From positions 106,357 to 170,356 of the forward strand of contig KZ627161.1 in NCBI GenBank assembly GCA_002917775.1: a stretch of 64,000 nt of DNA, in the 5' to 3' direction. The notes below the pieces were generated by a model. The model ran no database searches. It worked only from the letters and a program-made list of their open reading frames with translations, and was not told the origin of the DNA. Position numbers and translations under genes: made by a program. Positions 10,548 through 21,800 of the stretch are shown here, piece by piece. Each line of letters opens with the position of its first letter. The stretch's first letter is position 1. Source of the stretch: Glaciozyma antarctica PI12 (taxonomy: Eukaryota; Basidiomycota; Microbotryomycetes; Kriegeriales; Camptobasidiaceae).

Positions 10548-13500
10548 CTACAAAAGCCTCGGGACCGCACTCCTCAGCGTCCTCACGCTCCTCGTCTCCT
10601 CCAACTGCAGCGCCCACACCAAACACTCCTTCTCCTTCGCCCCCCTTCCCGTCCCCTTATAGCACCTGCTCAACTCGAACCACGCCTCGGGTACATCCCA
10701 CCCCTGCGTCGTCGTGAGCGATTCCAAGAGGCCTTCTGCGAAGGGGATTTTGGCGGGGGTGGCGAGGTACAGCCGTGCGAGGAGGATGGTCGAGGGAGTG
10801 TGGGAGAGGGAGAATGAGAGGGCTTTGATGAGAGATGTGCGGGCTTGCTCGACGTTGGAGGTGGCGAGAGAGTAGAGTGCGAACTGCGATGAAGAGTGAG
10901 CGGTGGCGATGAAATAGGAATGGAGAGAGGTACCTGGGCCCAGACGTCCGGATCATCCGCGTTAAGCGCTTCGGCCTCCTGAATCGCACCGCGAGACTCC
11001 TCGAGCTTCCCAGCCCGACGGAACGACGCAGCCGACATGAGCCACAAGTCGACGAGGAGCTTCGTCGCGCGAGGATTGTTTTCTAGCGAGAATGTTGTCG
11101 AAGGGGAAGGCGGTGACTCGTCGAGAGAAAGAGCGCTGAAGGACTCGTTGGCGGGTGGGGCGAAGGTGGTCGAGTTGCGGGAGCGAAGGGAGAATGCTCG
11201 AGATGGGGGTTGCGCGACACTCACTGCGCGAGATTCAGGACAGTCAGCGTTGTCACCGAGAAGCGCGAGCGTGTACGCACGAGTAGAACCGGCTGCATCT
11301 CCGCTGGCCGTCCGATTCGTGCTTCGCTTGCCACCGCGGACCGAAGTCCGTCGCGCCGTCGCCGCCGTCGAGATAGTCACCGGAATCGGCTTTGCGATCT
11401 CTGCACCAAACAACACCATCAGCTACCATCCCCACACAGAAAGCAAACAACGCACCAGGAACATTCTTAATGTTCTTGACCGCCTGCGAGAAGAACGCCA
11501 ACAACGCCTGCTGATCCAACAACGCCGCCGCCGGTCCCTCCATCGCCTCAATCACAAAATTCTTCGTCATGCGAATCTGCACCTCGGTCGTCAACCGCTC
11601 CGTGTCGTCCCTCGGGAAGTCGAACCCATTTGTCGTCGCGAGGTCCTCCGGACCCGATTCCTCCTCATCCAACGCCGTCTCAAGCACCTGCAACGCCGCT
11701 CCCAAATCCTTCTGCGCCGCCACCAGGAGCCCAAGAAGGTGCCAGGCGTCCCTGCTCCCGCCGTTGAGTCCCACTGCTCTTCGGGCGCGTTCGAGCGCCG
11801 GGCCGATTTGCCGCAGTTCGAAGAGCTGGTACGAGAGGTGGTAGAGGGTTTCCCAAGAGGTGGGGTCGAGAGAGGAAGCGGCTTGGAGGTGTTGAAGTGC
11901 GAGGGCGTGCTGGTCTGGTCGGGTTTCGAGGTCGGCCTCTGCGAGCGGAAGGGCGTTAGCTTCGCGCGGTTTGCTCGAGGGAATGGGACGAACCTTTCGC
12001 CGTCAGTGCTCCCCAAGCGATTCCCAACGCACGTTCGATCCGACTCTCCTCGACCTTGTCCCCCACCAACCCCTCGTCCTTCTTCTCATCAAACACCTCC
12101 CTCGCCCTCCTCGCCAGCTCGAGCCCCCGCGCCGGGTCATCAAGGTACTTGCAACAAAGCCTCGTCCCAAACGCCAACGTCCTCACAAACTCTCGATCCG
12201 AATCGATATCGAAGTCCTCCTCCTCGGGCATCGGTTCGACCTTCCCCTCGGTCCTCGAGCGGAATTTGCGCACGTCTCGAGCGACTTGCGCAGCGTCGGT
12301 TTCGCGCGCTGTGTTGAAGAGGTCGACGTAGAGGTCGAGAGCTTTGCCAGCTTCGACGTGCGCTCCGCGCGCTGCGAGGACGCGAACGAGGTGCCGAAGA
12401 AGTCGCTGAGATTGAAAAGTGTGCGTGAGGGCGTTGTAAAGGATCTGCCAAACTTCGTCAGAGCCCTGCCAGAGCCCCGAGAAGAAAGAACGCACCTCGA
12501 CCACCTCGATGGCGCCTCCACTCCCTGCGCCGCCTATCCGCCATCCCTCCGCCACGTCGTCCAAGAACTCGAGATACGGCTTATTGATCTCTCCAGCCAG
12601 CGGTAAGGACGTCAAAGTCCTCAGCAGCGCCTCCTGCGCCTTGTTATTCGCTGCGACTTCGGCGAACCATTCGCTCTCGGCGCCGCGAGGGGAACCAGAG
12701 GCGTGAAGGAGGGTGCGGAAGGAGCGGTGAATGACGAGGGCTTTTTTGGGGCGGGAGGTGGTCCAGTGCGAGGAATGCTTGAGGTAGAGGCGGTGAGGGA
12801 TGAAGGCGGAGTTGCTGGTGAGATTGCGTTAGTAAAATCCAGGAGGACGAAACGGGGGACGCACGGCGTGGAGCGAGATAGTAAGCATAGGCGGAAGAGC
12901 ACGTCCTCGCCGTGCTTGTGCAGCTCGACATCGTTCTTCGTCCCGCCGCTGCGAGCGAGGATATCGCACGCGTCGTTGTAGACCCTCCCTGCCCGCCTAT
13001 GCGCCTCCAACGCTTCCGCCGTCCTCCCCAATCGCTCATTCGCATACCCTGCACAATTAATCAGCTCCCACCTCGCAGGAATTAGCCAAAACACGCACCC
13101 TCGACCGCATTCGCCAACACCCTCAGCGTGAGGTCATACCCCTCCACCTCGCCTTTCGGACACCCCTTCTCCACTCCCTCCATTTCCACCAACGCTTTCC
13201 CAAACTCTCCAACGCAATAGAGCCCCCCACGCCCTGACCACCCTAGCAGAATCCCGATCGACCGCACTGCCGCTACCATTATTGATAGCGCCCGCGAGCG
13301 TCTCTAGAGCTGTTAGAGCGGTCGGACGGTCGGAGCTTGCGATGAGAGGAGTTGAGAGAGGGGGAAGGGAGAGGGTTGGAGAGGCGTTGGAGCGGTCGGG
13401 GTGGTAGGAGGTTATGAGAGCTGCGCGGGAGAGGAGTTGATGGAGAGTGTGTTCGGCGAGAGCGGCTTGAGCGGTCACTGCGTGCGTGCGGTGTCAGGAG

Positions 13501-13916
13501 CGTCTTGAGGCCTCCGTGAGCTGGTGAAGCACCCAGCGCGACGACAGCTCCGAGTTGCCTCGTGTCGAAGCACAAGAGCAGCCGGTGCTTCCCAGCTCAG
13601 CAGGTCGCTCTCCCCCAGCTCCACCAGCTCAGCATCTCCCAGCACACGCAGCCTAGCTCCCCCACCGCAGCTCCCCAAGCCACGATCCTCCCACGGCATA
13701 AGAACGAAGCAGCCACTCACCTTCTCTCCCCACGACGTGCTTCCCAAACTTCCTCACGAGCTCCTTCCAGTCCATCCCACCATCCGCACCATCTCCGCCC
13801 GCCGCTCCACCGACGTTGGAGACACGGCCTTGCGCGTCGACGGGGTGTACAGCCGGGAAGAGGGCGAGCCGGCGTGCGAGGTCGAGTGAGTTGGCGTAGA
13901 GAGTCGCTTTCGACAT
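10548..13916 (-). CDS. YPP1: YPP1/TTC7-like TPR protein
   Basis: A large multi-exon protein starting MSKATLYANSLDLARR and ending in TLRSAVPRLL. The C-terminal half is made of TPR helices: SWETLYHLSYQLFEL, ALERARRAVGLNGGSRDAWH with LLGLLVAAQKDLGAA, later DLWLMSAASFRRAGKLEES, ALNADDPDVWAQ, and the family-typical end with AEGLLESLTTTQGWDVPEAW and ECLVWALQLEE. This order matches yeast Ypp1 and animal TTC7, which with Efr3 bring the phosphatidylinositol 4-kinase Stt4 to the plasma membrane and so feed PI4P production. Introns are numerous and short. The gene is divergent from the Rab gene, with 497 bases between the starts. Assignment rests on the tail and TPR pattern; other large TPR adaptors are less likely. 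Confidence 0.8.
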
Positions 13917-14413
13917 TGCTGGGGGCCTGGCGGTTTGGCTTAAGAAGGAGCTGGAGAGCTGAGGAGGGTAGCGGGGGCGGGTGGGAGCAAGGTCGCCGGG
14001 ATTGGATCGCCGCTGTCGGGTTCTTCCTGGCCTTGTTTGCCTGCGTTAGGGCTGACCTAGAGTCGTAATGAACGGCGAATTTTGAGTAGAAAGGCGAGTT
14101 GGAAAGGAGAAAAGTTGGAGGAGGAAGAGCAACTCCGCGAACGAGCTCGAGGAGGCTCTGCTTCGGCTCGTTCTCTGCACCTCACCTTCACCTCCTTCTC
14201 GCGCCTTACACGCCGTACTTGACTCTACTCGATACCAAGTCAGCACCAAGCCCCACAGCCAGCTCAACTCTCGCCCCCATCAGCCGAAGCCTCCTCCCCC
14301 TCGTCTTGGACGTCATCTCCGCCCAAACAACTTCTTCCCCCTCGAGGACGACCACTCGAGAGCCCCACTCGGATCAGAATCACCTCAGCGACTGCGACCG
14401 ATCTGAACAAAGG
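13917..14413. promoter_or_regulatory. Shared upstream region of YPP1 and Rab gene
   Basis: The two genes diverge from this 497-base region, so it must carry both promoters and leaders. It is rich in pyrimidine tracts on the Rab side (CCTC/TCC runs just before the ATG at 14414), a common feature of leaders in this genome. No TATA box or other factor site stands out. Confidence 0.4.
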
Positions 14414-15581
14414 ATGCCACCGCCTCCCGTCAAACCACAAGGAGCCCATTCCGCCGCCTCCTCAGAGAGCACGCCGACCCTTCTCGACCCACCCACGACT
14501 CTCAAGCTACTCGTTATCGGTGCGTTCTTTTCTATACTCCTGCACCTGGGGAGGACAATCGCGGAAGAGAGGGCGGGAGCTGATACAGGACCCTCTTGGA
14601 CGCAGGCGCCTCGAGCGTAGGCAAGTCCTCCCTTCTCCTCAGGTTCACCGACGAGCTCTTCCTAGGACCCGACGAGACTTCAGGTACGTCCAGCTTCCTT
14701 TCCCTCCATCCCACTTTGTACCCTGCTCTCCCCGCCGCCCTCTCGCACCACCGTCACCCCACCTCCTATCCTCCCGTCCCGAACGACGCCACTGATGCCT
14801 CCCTCGCTCGTCCAGCAACGATCGGCGTAGACTTCAAGGTCAAGGTGATTGAGCGGCGGAACCGTCGTTGGAAGCTCAGCATCTGGGTGCGCCTCTCTCC
14901 ACCTCCCCGCGAGAAGGCATGCTGATAAGCTGCTGGTGATACAGGACACGGCGGGACAGGAACGGTTCAGGACTTTGACCTCGAGCTACTACCGTGGTGC
15001 ACAGGGTGTGATCCTCGGTACGTCCTTCCTTGTGCGGACAAGGAGGAGGGGGCTGAGCGGCGGAGCGCAGTGTACGATATCACGGCGCGGGATACGTTCG
15101 AGAGCCTCGCGAGCTGGATTGCGGAGCTTGATACGTTCGCTGGATCTGGAGCGGGAGGAAAGGATGTCGTACGGATGATCGTGGGGAACAAAGTCGACAA
15201 GGTGCGTTCCTCTACATTCCTTTGTCCACCCCAGCTGACCTTGCGCGAGCAGGAGTTCTCTCGTACGGTTTCGACGGCGGAAGGAGCGGCGTTTGCAGAG
15301 TCGAGGAGCCCGCCGTGGATGTTCATGGAATGCAGCGCGAAGAAGGGTGGTCTTGAGGTGATTGGGGAGGAGGGACTGTTCGGGCAAGTGGTGGACAAGG
15401 TGCGTCGCCGCTCGTTCTGGGAGGAAGTGCGTACTGACTGAACGCACAGATTCTCGATAAGCCGTCGTTGTACACGAAGCCGGCGATTGGGTTCGGGAGG
15501 CACGGAGGACCGCCGGGGACTTACCCTGGGACCGTCTCGCTCGACGAAGGGACCGGCATCGGAGGATGGTGCAGCTGTTGA
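14414..15581 (+). CDS. Rab18-like small GTPase
   Basis: A complete Ras-superfamily GTPase split by several short introns. Motifs in order: [20 protein letters not shown] (P-loop; the intron falls inside the first Gly codon), [12 protein letters not shown] (switch I, Rab F1 type), [20 protein letters not shown] (switch II, RabF3/F4), GNKVDK, ECSAKKG, and a C-terminal GGWCSC that fits double geranylgeranylation. The extended Asp-Thr-Phe-Glu-Ser-Leu segment after the intron at 15016 and the IGVDFKVK signature point to the Rab18 group, which acts in ER-Golgi and lipid-droplet trafficking; a Rab1 or Rab8 assignment is less likely because of the hypervariable tail. The residues before the P-loop (about 35, Pro and Ser rich) are longer than usual. 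Confidence 0.85.
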
Positions 15582-16172
15582 GGAGCTTTCCGTACGTCTT
15601 TCTCGCCTCCTCTCCGGAAGTCTGAGCTGACGCGATTCGCTCAAAGGTGTATTTCGTTCCCCCTCGCCCTTCTCGCCACACTTTGTTTCGCTTTCTTTCC
15701 CTTACCTCTTTCGCCGCACAGCGAACCTTGTTATTCCGCACTCGCAACCGACTCCCCTTCCTGCTATTTGATAGGCCCTCTGCAAACACACTTGCTCATT
15801 CCGACGGGGTTGCTCCTGTCTCTCTCGCTCAGAATCTTTCGCGAGTTCGCTTCCTCCGCTAAGCAGACGCGCCTATCCGAGTTTGTTTTGCGCTTCTAGT
15901 ACGGTCTCGAATCAGGAGCTGAAGGGCGTGAGGGTGAAGGAGGGCCCTTGAGCGGCAGCAGCGGATGCGACTTGGGGGAAGGTCGCAAGACGAGCGAGCG
16001 CAGTGGTCTGCGATAGCGCGCAGCTCAAGCAGAGGATCCAGGAACGCAGAGCAGTAGGGAGCAGTGTCCCCTTCGCAGGCGTTGCGGAGGTGTGAGAGAA
16101 AGCCAGCGCGCCGTCGTCCTCAGCTCTTGCCCCCGACCAACCACCTCCCCTCCACCCTCCACACGACCCGCC
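15582..16172. other. Intergenic region between Rab gene and RGG gene
   Basis: This 591-base stretch lies between two genes on the plus strand. Just after the Rab stop there is an intron-like GTACGT...CTGACG...CAAAG pattern at about 15593-15647, which may be a 3' UTR intron. The rest should contain the RGG gene promoter. No other feature is evident. Confidence 0.35.
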
Positions 16173-16646
16173 ATGGATCTATCTGCTATGGGCCTCCCCT
16201 CCAACTTCGGCGCCACCCCTCGTGCCCCCGCGCCCCAAACCAGCGCCCTCGACCTCAGCCCTCCCTCCTCGCCCTGCTCCCGATGCTCCTCAGCAGCAGC
16301 AGCACCAACCACAGCACCAGCAACAAGGGGACTTGCAAGGAGGTGGTAGGGGAGGACGGGGTCGGGGAGGAGGGGATAATGGGTGGGGAGGAACGCGAGG
16401 AGGGGGAGGAGGGAGGGGAGGGCGGGGCGGGTTTGTCCAGCGCGGAGGACGGGGTCGGGGAGGCCCTGTGGTCGGAGGAGGACCTATGGGATTTCGGTGG
16501 ACCGAACAAGGTGCGTTTATCTGGGCTTGCTGGTGGAGATGCGCTGATTGTGGGAGCAGAGACCGCGCTTTGATGGGCCGCGAGATGCGTCGGAGGGGTA
16601 TTTCAAGGCTAGCTTCTTTGCGGATCCGTGGGCGCATTTAGAGTAG
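16173..16646 (+). CDS. Small RGG-rich protein with MPLKIP/TTDN1-like C-terminus
   Basis: The predicted start is MDLSAMGLPSNFGATPR. A Gln/His-rich stretch (QQQQHQPQHQQQ) and a long Gly/Arg region with many RGG repeats follow. A GTGCGT...GCAG intron then leads to the last exon, which reads PRFDGPRDASEGYFKASFFADPWAHLE before the stop; its key part GYFKASFFADPW resembles the YFKPSMLEDPW motif at the C-terminus of human MPLKIP/TTDN1. RGG regions usually bind RNA. The N-terminal and Gln-rich parts lie in different frames: a 37-base GTGCCC...CTCAG segment at about 16220-16256 would be an unusually short intron that fixes this, or one base is miscalled. The function is unknown; the link to MPLKIP is an inference from a short motif. 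Confidence 0.55.
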
Positions 16647-17091
16647 GAGCGGAGGGCGAGTTGAGGAGCGGATCAAATGGAGGGAGATGGGAGGTGGACG
16701 ACGTCGCGGTGGAGCACCTTCGCCTTGGTCCCATCTCGCGCGATGCGGAGTTTGGAGCAAGGAGGGGAGGGTAGAAGGGGGTGGGTGTATTTGAGCAGGG
16801 CTGCAACGTGTTGTATGGATCGGAGCAGCTCCTGGGGGTTGCGAAGTGGGTCTCGCAGATAGCGACCCAGCCTCTTCTTCGTTGCTAATCCGCCTGAGCG
16901 GAGAGCGATGGAGAAGTGAGGCCATCTCGCTCCAGTGAGGAGAACGCTGGAGAAGGTCTCGAAGCTGGCCGGCCTCCGCTGAGCGACTTCGCTCTCAAAC
17001 GAGCGAGCAGATTCCGCCAACCTGGACGAGAGATACAGCAAAAAGGGTACCATTACACGAGTCCATCGCCGTACCGCTACACTCCTTCCCA
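16647..17091. other. Convergent intergenic region
   Basis: This 445-base region lies between the 3' ends of the RGG gene (plus) and the aminopeptidase gene (minus). Overlapping open frames up to about 150 residues are present on the minus strand without recognisable motifs. It should hold two terminators. Confidence 0.35.
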
Positions 17092-18780
17092 CTACGCCTT
17101 CCCTCCCGCCATCTCCCAAGCGAACGCAATCCCAACCCTCGCAAACTGAGCCATATGCTCGAACGAGAACCCAGGAAGGTCGATCGTATCCCTGCTAGAA
17201 TGCATGCTGTCCCAACCATCAGTCTCGCTTCACGGACGAAGTGGGAAGAACGGACTTGGGGTTCGAGTCCTCGAACTTGCCCTCGGCGATGCAGCTCGAC
17301 GGCGCTCCAACTTTGGTCCACGATGAATGGTCTGAGCAGCCGTAGCCGCAGCGAGTATCGGCGTAAGGAATCTCAGCTATGCACCTGGCGTCAGTACGTT
17401 GAGCTGCGAAGGGATCGGAGAGCGACGCACCGTATTCCGTGATGAGCTTGCGCATGAAAACGACGAGCTGCTGGTCCACTCCATCGTTGATCAGGCCAAT
17501 GACTGGCGTCGTCCCCTCCTTGACGTACGCCGTCACGTCCCTGTCTCGCCAGCGTCAGCTCGTTCTCAACTCTAGGAATTGCCAAAGCTCACATGTGCAT
17601 CATTCCGCGCACGATCTTGCCCTCGCTCACGTACGCCCTCGAGATATCGCCACTCCCAAGGCAACCACCCTCCTCGGCTGAGTAGAAGTGGAATTCGAGA
17701 GCGTGGACTGAAGGAACCGAACGACTCGCGAAGGAGCGTAGGTCGAGGATCCGTGAATGAGGGTCGTCGTTCCCGAGCCGTCCGTCGTCTGCAATTGTCG
17801 TCAGAAAGTGCGAGGAGCGAGAGTAGTGCGAAGGAGGACGTACCAGCTCCGGGCGCGGGAAGGAAGGGGAGCTGGTTGACCGAATCTTGGTGAGCTCCTG
17901 CATCGACCTTGTCAGCAAGTAATGCGAGAAATGAGAAGTGAGGAGGGACGGACCGAGGATGACAACCTTGGAAGGGTCGGCCGTCTTGCTCTCGGGTAGC
18001 TCGAATCGCAGGATGATGCTCTTTTGAATCCAAGAGTGGGTGAATTCGGTGAAGGTGATGTTGGCCTTGGAGTTGTAAGTCTTGACGAGCTGTTTCGAGA
18101 AATGTCAGCTCAATACGTTTCTCTTTCTGAGCCTGACGAGTGCGTGAGAGCGAGCCGGTGGCGCCACGAGTGCGAGGCCGGCGTATCTGCCTCGTGCGGG
18201 GGGGGGAGTAGAAAATGGGTTTGAAAAGTTAAGCGAAGTGAGGACGCACAGTCTTGAGATGGTCAAGTAGGAACAGCTGACTCTCTCGCCCAGTCTCAGA
18301 GCGGAAGTAGCGCGTCTTGAAGGAGCTGAACTTGGTGAGGAAGGTCCGCATGGCGCCGACGTCGATGTGGGCGAACGAGGTATTCAAGGTGGAGGTGTCG
18401 TACGCCAGATGCTTCGGGTAGCGTTCTTGTACACACCCGCGTGTCAGCTCTCGTCGCATTCAACCTGCCTCCGCACGCACCTTGCTCCTGCATCACCACG
18501 TCCAACCCCTCTGTGACGTCCAGGAAGGTGCGTCCCTCCATCACGAGCAGAGCCTTCTCCCCCTCCGTCACCATAACGGGCTCCTCATCCTCTGCAAACT
18601 GTACGAGGCGCTGCTCGGGGTAGTCGGCGAAGTGAGAGAGGAGGGAGAGGTGGTTCGATGGCGAGAGGTTGAACGAGTGCAGGGCGGGGAGGCCGGGGGA
18701 TACAGGGTGGAATGGGAACTGCTGAGGTGCCGTTAGACCTTGAGTGAGGAGGGCGCTGACCGCAAGTAGGCGGAGCAGCA
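17092..18780 (-). CDS. Secreted M28 leucine aminopeptidase-like metalloprotease
   Basis: It begins with a signal peptide (MLLRLLAVSALLTQGLTA). The translation then follows the fungal Lap1/Aap1 layout: a pro-region, SKANITFTEFTHSWIQ with Gln-Lys-Ser-Ile-Ile, VVILGAHQDSVN (first zinc ligands), an acidic metal site after PAPGAD, LEFHFYSAEEGG (catalytic Glu), MMHMDVTAYV, YGCSDHSSW (zinc His) and the end DTIDLPGFSFEHMAQFARV. These enzymes remove N-terminal residues from peptides outside the cell. Many short introns are required. One oddity is that the metal motif DDDGSGTTT is only readable if one base of a CC pair at 17782-17783 is dropped, and the frame must return near 17730-17750; see findings. 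The upstream region is shared with the divergent MFS gene. Confidence 0.85.
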
Positions 18781-19384
18781 TCGTCGGCGAGTGGTCGAAG
18801 GGCGAGAGGGGCGAGCGAACCACGCGCGTGTTCCTTCGTTTGTCTTCTGCCTCTCTCCCTTCAGCCAGTACTGCTTGAGTTCCATCTGCTTTACAGGACG
18901 CCGAGTTTGAGTCTGCTTTGCCGGTGCTGCCCTCCTCTACCCGCACTTCCTTGAGCTCTTGAGGCTCCTGCCCCTGCTTCCTCCAACTGCTCTCCACCCC
19001 GCGACTTCTCCCTCTCAGGTCCCCGGCAGCTTCGTCACCAAGCTCAGGCGTAGGCAGCAGCGAGGCGTGGACGACAGGCGACTGGATCTCTGGCCGCCGC
19101 TGCTCCCCGCCCTCTCGCGCCCGGGGAGTCCTCGCGTGTGGGGGGGCAGCATCGATACTCCTCCGTGTGGAGGTAAGTTCGTGGAGGCCCAACGCTTGTG
19201 GATGGGGCAGCAGCTGGGGAACGGCGGAGACGGCCCGCCGCAACATCGATCCCCTCGGTCCCTTTCTCTCCCCATGCGGGCTAGCGTTGTTTTTCGAGTG
19301 GGGAGTCACGCTCCGCGAGAAGCTTTTAACAGTTCTTCCATTCCTGCCCTTCAGCTCTCTCTCTCTACGCCACAGACGACCGCG
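18781..19384. promoter_or_regulatory. Divergent promoter region, M28 protease and MFS permease
   Basis: A 604-base region from which a secreted peptidase and a Dal5-type permease diverge. The arrangement would allow shared nitrogen regulation, which is an inference. I did not find a dense cluster of GATA sites by eye. A pyrimidine-rich run (CTCTCTCTCT) just precedes the MFS start. Confidence 0.4.
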
Positions 19385-21800
19385 ATGAACGTAACGGAGA
19401 AGCACCAAGACCTCAAGCGCACGGAGACCGACCCCGAAGTTGTCACCATTGATGGCGAACGCGCGCTCGCTGAGAAGCGACTCGTGCGCCGGATTGACCT
19501 GAGGTACGTTCCTCCTTCGTGCTGTTGTTGAACGCGCGAGCTGACCTGTGCGGCGGTAACAGGATGAGCCCTCTCGTGTGCGTCCTGCATCGGTCTTTTC
19601 GTCTCGCGACCTGCTTTACTGAGTCCTCTCCTCTCTCTCAGCATCATCTACATTCTCAACTACCTCGAGTGAGTCTATCTCTGCGTATCTTCACAGTTCA
19701 GAGCTGACGCCCGCCGCTTTCTAGTCGCAACAACGCTTCGGCCGCCAGGCTTCGCGGAATGCAGACGGACCTAGCCGTGGACGACACTCAATGGGCGACC
19801 GTCCTGTCTATTCTCTACGTCGGCTGTACGCTACTTTACCTTCCTCGCTGTATCCCCGCTGACGAGCTCCATGCAGACATCATTATGCAGGTTGTGAGTC
19901 GTCTTCACCCCTCGCACGACCCTCGCTCGCGCAGAAGCTAACCACGTCCTCCGAAGCCCTCAAACATGATGCTCAACTACATCGGTCGACCTTCAATCTA
20001 CCTACCCTGCTCTATGATCGTTTGGGGCGTTCTCTCCTGCCTCACCGGTGTCACTACGAATTTCGTTGGCGTAGTTCTCTGTCGCTTTTTCCTCGGGTTC
20101 ATCGAGGCCGCCTTCTTCCCTGGAGCCCTTCTGCTGCTTTCAAAATGGTACACGCGCAAGGAACTCGCTCTCAGGACGTCGATTTTGTTCAGTAAGTTCA
20201 ATTTCAGTTTTTCAGTTTTATTTCCCATTTCGCTGCCCTACTCGAAGCCAAGTCGAAGCCACGCTCTCGTCGAGCGCTCACAGCTGTTTTCGACTGGCGT
20301 GAAGAGGAACGAGCTGATTTGACCTCTTCGCAGTCGGAAATCTCTCTTCAAACGCTTTCAACGGCCTGATTGCTGCTGGCATCCTCAACAACATGCAAGG
20401 CGTACTCGGTCACGCTGCCTGGCGCTGGCTGTTTTATCTGGAGGGGGGCCGCCACCGTCGCGTTCGCTTTCGTATCAATGTTGATTCTCCCCCGACTTTT
20501 CCGGAGACGACGTAAGTCCTTACGTTCCTCGCGTCCGATCTACTTCGCTGACGGACTCCGCAGGCGATGGCTCACTGAGGACGATAAGATCCTGGCTCAG
20601 AAGCGCATGACCGAGGACGCTGGAGAAGCCGACATCAGTAACGGCGAAGGAACGGGACAGATGGCAGGCCTCAAGCTCGCTGTCACCGACTACAAAGTCT
20701 GGTGGTTGTTCTTCATTCTGACGAGCTACGTCGTTGGGCTTTCGTACAATGCGTGTGAGTGGTCGCGCGCCTTTCGCATTCCGGAGGAGCGTCGCTGACG
20801 AGATCCTACAGTCTTCCCTACTCTCACCGAGACGCTGGGCTACAGCCGCACCATCTCCCTCCTGTACGTACCTTTTTACCTACTTGGGCGAGGATAGCGC
20901 TGACTTCGTGCGTATCCAGCCTCTGCGCGCCGCCGTGGGCTTTCGCCTGCATCGTCGCCTTCGGAAACTCATGGCACGCCGACCGAGTACGTTCTTCATC
21001 CAATTCTTCTCCCTCCGAACTTCGCCCTACCTACTCTTTACTGACTCCTGACACGCGTGCAGACCGGCGACAAATTCTGGCACATCGCAATCTCGCAGTC
21101 GTTCGGAATTCTCGGATTCATCATCGCTTCCAGTACGTTCCTCCTCCTTTCTCCCCGCGACTCCCGCAGTGAACAAAACTAATCTCTTCATCGTTCAGCG
21201 ACCCTCAACACCGGTGCTCGCTACGTCTCCCTCTTCCTAATGGCTCAGAGCTACGCCGGTTTCTGCATTGTCTTCACCTGTCCGCTCCCTCCCCCTCCTT
21301 CCCATGGTCTCACTCACTCTCCAACGACACAGGGATCTCCTCCACCATCGCTCGTCCAACTTCCAAGCGCGCCGTCGCTCTCGGTCTCATCAACGGTCTC
21401 TCCCAGCTCGGCAGTAGGTCCCCTCTCTCTTCCCTCCTAGCGCGCGACGCTGATCGTTCTTTCAGATATTGCTGGTAGCTACGTCTGGCCGTCCAAATGG
21501 GGCAAGCAGTACGTCAACTCCAACGTAATCTGCATCTCCTGCTTCACCGCGTACGTCCTTCCCCCTCCCTCTCCCCCTCTCACACCCGCTCCCCCCTCTC
21601 GACGCCGCTGACGACCGCGCAGCTCAATCACCATGTCGTACCTCTTCAAGCTGCACCTCGAGCACCTGAACAGGAAGTTAGACGCGGGGGAGGAGACGGT
21701 GGAGTATGATACGGCGGTGGTGGAGGAGGCGGCGAGGGCGGAGGGGTTGACGGTTGAGGATGCGTTGGCGGCGAGGAAGGGGTGGAGGTACCTTGTTTGA
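19385..21800 (+). CDS. MFS transporter, Dal5/allantoate permease (ACS) family
   Basis: About a dozen exons encode a 12-helix transporter starting MNVTEKHQDLKRTETDPE. Typical motifs follow: LNYLDRNNASAARL, YIIMQVPSNMM, the block WGVLSCLTGVTTNFVG, RFFLGFIEAAFFPGALLLL with SKWYTRKELALRTS, WRWLFYLEG, FGILGFIIAS, and TLNTGARYVSLFLM. The IMQVPSNM and FLGFIEAAFFPG signatures place it in the anion:cation symporter family (allantoate, nicotinate, carboxylate and similar substrates); the substrate cannot be read. Within the exon at 20342-20514 the expected helix after FYLEG appears only in the +1 frame (GAATVAFAFVSMLILP), while the annotated frame stays open and returns at FPETT. Three single-base excesses at a G6 (20443-20448), C5 (20489-20493) and T4 (20497-20500) run would explain this. 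Confidence 0.88.
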
